A stretch of DNA of 64,000 nucleotides. Source: Paramecium octaurelia (lineage: Eukaryota > Ciliophora > Oligohymenophorea > Peniculida > Parameciidae). The stretch is from the NCBI GenBank assembly GCA_905182995.1, contig CAJJDP010000050.1, forward strand, positions 190,877 to 254,876. Direction: 5' to 3'. The notes below the pieces were generated by a model. It did no database searches. It saw only the letters and a list, made by a program, of their open reading frames with translations, and had not been told where the DNA came from. The position numbers and the translations under genes are program-made. Below are positions 61,349 through 64,000 of the stretch, piece after piece (the stretch's first letter is position 1; each line of letters begins with the position of its first letter).

Positions 61349-62318
61349 TATTTAAATAAAAGGATTTAATTTTTATCAAATATGAAGAATTATTTTCAAT
61401 ATAGCAATCAATATTCTGTAAACACATTATCAAAAACTCAAAATAATCATCTAAATTCATAGTCTTGCTAAGTTAATCTATCTGAAATAATACATATAAT
61501 TCTGTGATATAGTTTCTCATAAAATTAGACCATAATTTTATATTTTTAATATACATTCTTCTCCCATTTTAGAATGATTCACTTTAATGGACTTTCTATA
61601 ATAGTAATATATTGTGTAGAAATCAAAAATTTTGCATTAAAATATTTTAATATTTTATTTCTCAAATATACTTTCTTTCAGGAAAATGTTATTTATGAAT
61701 TCTATCTAAATACTATAAAACAATACTTTGAGCAATCATTAAATTTCAACTCTTTTCTCATGATTATATTATAAAATTTTAATATGGTTTAATTCCATGT
61801 ATGAAATTTAAGGATATTAATTTAGAAAAACCTTTATTAGATTACAAATAAATTGCTATAAATTAATATTTGAATTATTATAAGCAGTTTCAAACATTCA
61901 ACAGCTTTTATAGTTCTGATTATCTTGCAGGTTGAAATTGATTGGAAAATATCTTTATATTTTGAGATCAAATTATTTTTATGATTATTCATAAAAAAAT
62001 GTCTAGAAATAGATTGCGGTTTTTGTGTTTGAGTTTAACAATAAAGAGGAATAAAATTAAGGACTTTTGTATGTTTCGAGTTTATATTTAAAACTAAATG
62101 AATTTTTCATAAGTTATTTCCATAAGTTTTAGTATTGACTTGATCTTTTAAATTGGGGAAAATGAATGAAAGTCAATGAAATTGATTTATTTTAAGTATC
62201 AAAAAGTTTATATCTTCTTATACTCTTTATCAAATAAATAAATTTTGAAATGACAAAATGGTAGAATTGTACTAATGAATAAGAATATGTTAAATTGATT
62301 ATATTATTTTATAATTGT
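61349..62318. other. AT-rich divergent intergenic region
   Basis: About 970 bp, the largest gene-free stretch here. Short hydrophobic frames (for example 61574-61774) are typical of AT-rich noise; no RNA gene or repeat seen. Confidence 0.45.
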
Positions 62319-63219
62319 ATGGCTTCGTAAAAATTTATGGAAGTGTTATCGAACAATGACAAGCTAAGAATGAATGATATGAAATTGATTGAGCAGGAAT
62401 AATATTATATCAGCTAGTTAAAGGATTAAAGGGAAAAAGTAAGAACCCATTTTAATGATAGATGGAATTATTAAAAATTGAATTTCTAAAGAAGGACCAT
62501 GTAATATTAGAGTTGTAAGGGCATTTGGAATAATTATAAGAAGAATGTGAATAAGTCAGAGAAATTTATTAAGAACATGTGCAGAATCAAGAAAATGAAT
62601 TTTATAGATTGAATTAATTATAAGTGGAGAAAGACAATCTAATGAAAGACAACGAAGAATTAAAGGATGTAATTTAACATTTACGAAATGAAAATGAAAC
62701 TTTAAATGTATTCAAAATGATATTATTTCATAGTCGTTATAATTTAAAAATGATGATTAGTTAAGATAGTTATAAGAATAATTGGTTGTGATGGCAGATG
62801 AAAATTCAAGATTAAAATAAGAAATAGCTAAGTTGGACGAACTTCTCTTTACATATGAACCCTTAAAATAGGAAAATGAAAAATTGAATGAGAAACTAAA
62901 GTACTATAAGCATGAAAAGCACAGATTATCCTCTGAATTGAAATCAGGAAAACAAGAAATTAATAAGCAAATAGAGGAATTTAAATAAGGATATGTTAAG
63001 GACTTAAAAAATGAGATTTAAAGATTACAAGAATACAAAGAATAATATTAAACGTTAAAAATACAAGTTCAAGATTTTGAATAGTAATACATTGAAGCAA
63101 TTAAAGAAAACAATGAATTAAAATTAGAAATTAAATCTCTGTATGAAAAGGAGGAGAGTGAAATTAAAATTAAATCAGAAATAGATAGAGTACATATATT
63201 GCATTAAAATTTAAGGTGA
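62319..63219 (+). CDS. Coiled-coil protein
   Basis: 283 residues, introns 62439-62461 (23 nt) and 62708-62733 (26). Start MASQKFMEVLSNND; further in-frame ATGs follow. Nearly the whole protein is a coiled coil rich in Glu, Lys, Leu and Gln (VILELQGHLEQLQEECEQVR; ENSRLKQEIAKLDELLF; ENNELKLEIKSLYEKEE). By composition it is a likely cytoskeletal or basal-body structural protein, but no family is assignable. Confidence 0.72.
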
Positions 63220-63620
63220 GATAAGATCTTATGTCAGTAAGATATTAAGAGACCTTAAAATTGAATGAACTATTTAATGGGATGATCAATCTGAGCAGTT
63301 TAGCAAACTCTAGAGATCATTTTAATTGAATATCAAAATTTTTCATTTTCAATTATATATAAATTATACTTAGTTTATTCAAAATATGTTATACAAGTAT
63401 AAAACAGTCTTTTATGAAAAATAAATGAGAGTTTGTTACATTATATATTCCTTAGAAAAATGATTTTTACACTGATTTATAGAAGTTTAAAAATGATATC
63501 TCTCCTATTCTAATTGATTTAGCAATGAAATTTTGTTGAAATTCACCATTAAATCTGATAGATAAACTTTGTTTTGGTTATGAAATATGAATTATAAATA
63601 ATAATTTAATTTTTAAAAGA
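63220..63620. other. AT-rich intergenic region
   Basis: About 400 bp between two plus-strand genes, no coding frame or RNA seen. Confidence 0.45.
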
Positions 63621-64000
63621 ATGAGCAAAAAGGAGGAGATAATAGAAATAAACCTTGAAGAAAAGATTCAATAAGAGAAAAGAAATAAGCAAAATGTGAG
63701 AAAAGGGTACTAAGAAAAGAGATAGAAATTATAAGCATTCACTAATGATAGACATAGAAATGATAATCGCAATCCTGGAACATTTGTTGACATTACAAAC
63801 CTGCATTATAGTGTTACAAATGATGAATTGAAAGAGTTGGCATCACAATTTGGGAAGGTGAAGAGAGCCTAAGTGGAGTGGGATAAAATGGGCAGATCTC
63901 TTGTATAATTAAATATAATCCAAAGGAATAAGGCTATATAGAGTTTTTTTATGTATCAGATGCAAAAAAGGCAGTTGAGAGTTTGAACAATACAACGATT
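63621..64000 (+). CDS. ALY/REF-like RRM RNA-binding protein, 3' end beyond window
   Basis: About 119 codons are visible, with one 23-nt intron (63903-63925, AAG end). A charged Lys/Glu/Gln N-terminus is followed by an RRM: FVDITNLHYSVTNDELKELA (RNP2 strand and helix), SQFGKVKRAQVEWDKMGRSL, then GYIEFFYVSDAKKAVESLNN (RNP1 strand and second helix). The layout of an N-terminal basic arm plus one RRM fits the ALYREF/Yra1 mRNA-export adaptors, but other single-RRM proteins are possible. Truncated by the window edge. Confidence 0.72.

Overview
This window is a macronuclear-type ciliate sequence, most likely Paramecium. TAA and TAG are read as glutamine and only TGA ends genes. Genes are packed on both strands with gaps often below 100 bp. 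They are cut by spliceosomal introns of 19-38 nt (GTA...AG), and non-coding spacers are very AT-rich. With this code and these introns, most genes close to an exact number of codons, which is my main check on the models. Positions were counted by hand from the numbered lines and may be off by a base or two where I flag doubt.

Layout. 1-5.8 kb: a partial tubulin-tyrosine-ligase-like gene, two minus-strand kinases (SNF1/AMPK-like and CaMK-like), a ubiquitin-fold protein and a six-finger C2H2 protein. 5.8-10.8 kb: a 1334-residue cysteine-periodic surface antigen facing a MORN-repeat protein, 4 bp apart. 11-17.6 kb: unknown proteins, a large F-box protein, a membrane protein and an SSNA1/DIP13 homologue. 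17.7-22.8 kb: a frame-broken ORF, a vacuolar H+-pyrophosphatase, a Josephin deubiquitinase and two unknowns. 22.9-27.6 kb: a (methyl)citrate synthase, a small membrane protein and a Rab GTPase. This block carries an exact 1387-bp duplication on either side of a single N, almost certainly an assembly fault. 27.6-34 kb: coiled-coil and unknown genes, a CBM20 protein and decayed ORFs. 34-40.8 kb: a dual-specificity phosphatase, eS7, bL12m, profilin, a PSMD5-like protein and BCKDH E1-alpha. 42-49 kb: a CRAL-TRIO protein, V-ATPase subunit a and two atypical kinases in tandem. 48.9-55.9 kb: an RNase III-fold/dsRBD protein without catalytic acids, a coiled-coil protein, a BT1 transporter and a PG-rich-repeat axonemal protein. 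56-64 kb: a presequence-protease homologue whose zinc motif is lost, an R1R2R3 Myb protein, uL29, a coiled-coil protein and a partial ALY/REF-like RRM protein.

There is no operon logic; the neighbours are unrelated housekeeping, ciliary and signalling genes. The most notable points are the false duplication, enzyme-fold proteins with lost catalytic residues (PreP-like, RNase III-like, kinases), a high share of introns ending AAG, GAG or CAG instead of TAG, and AT-rich stretches holding ORF remnants that look like decaying paralogues.
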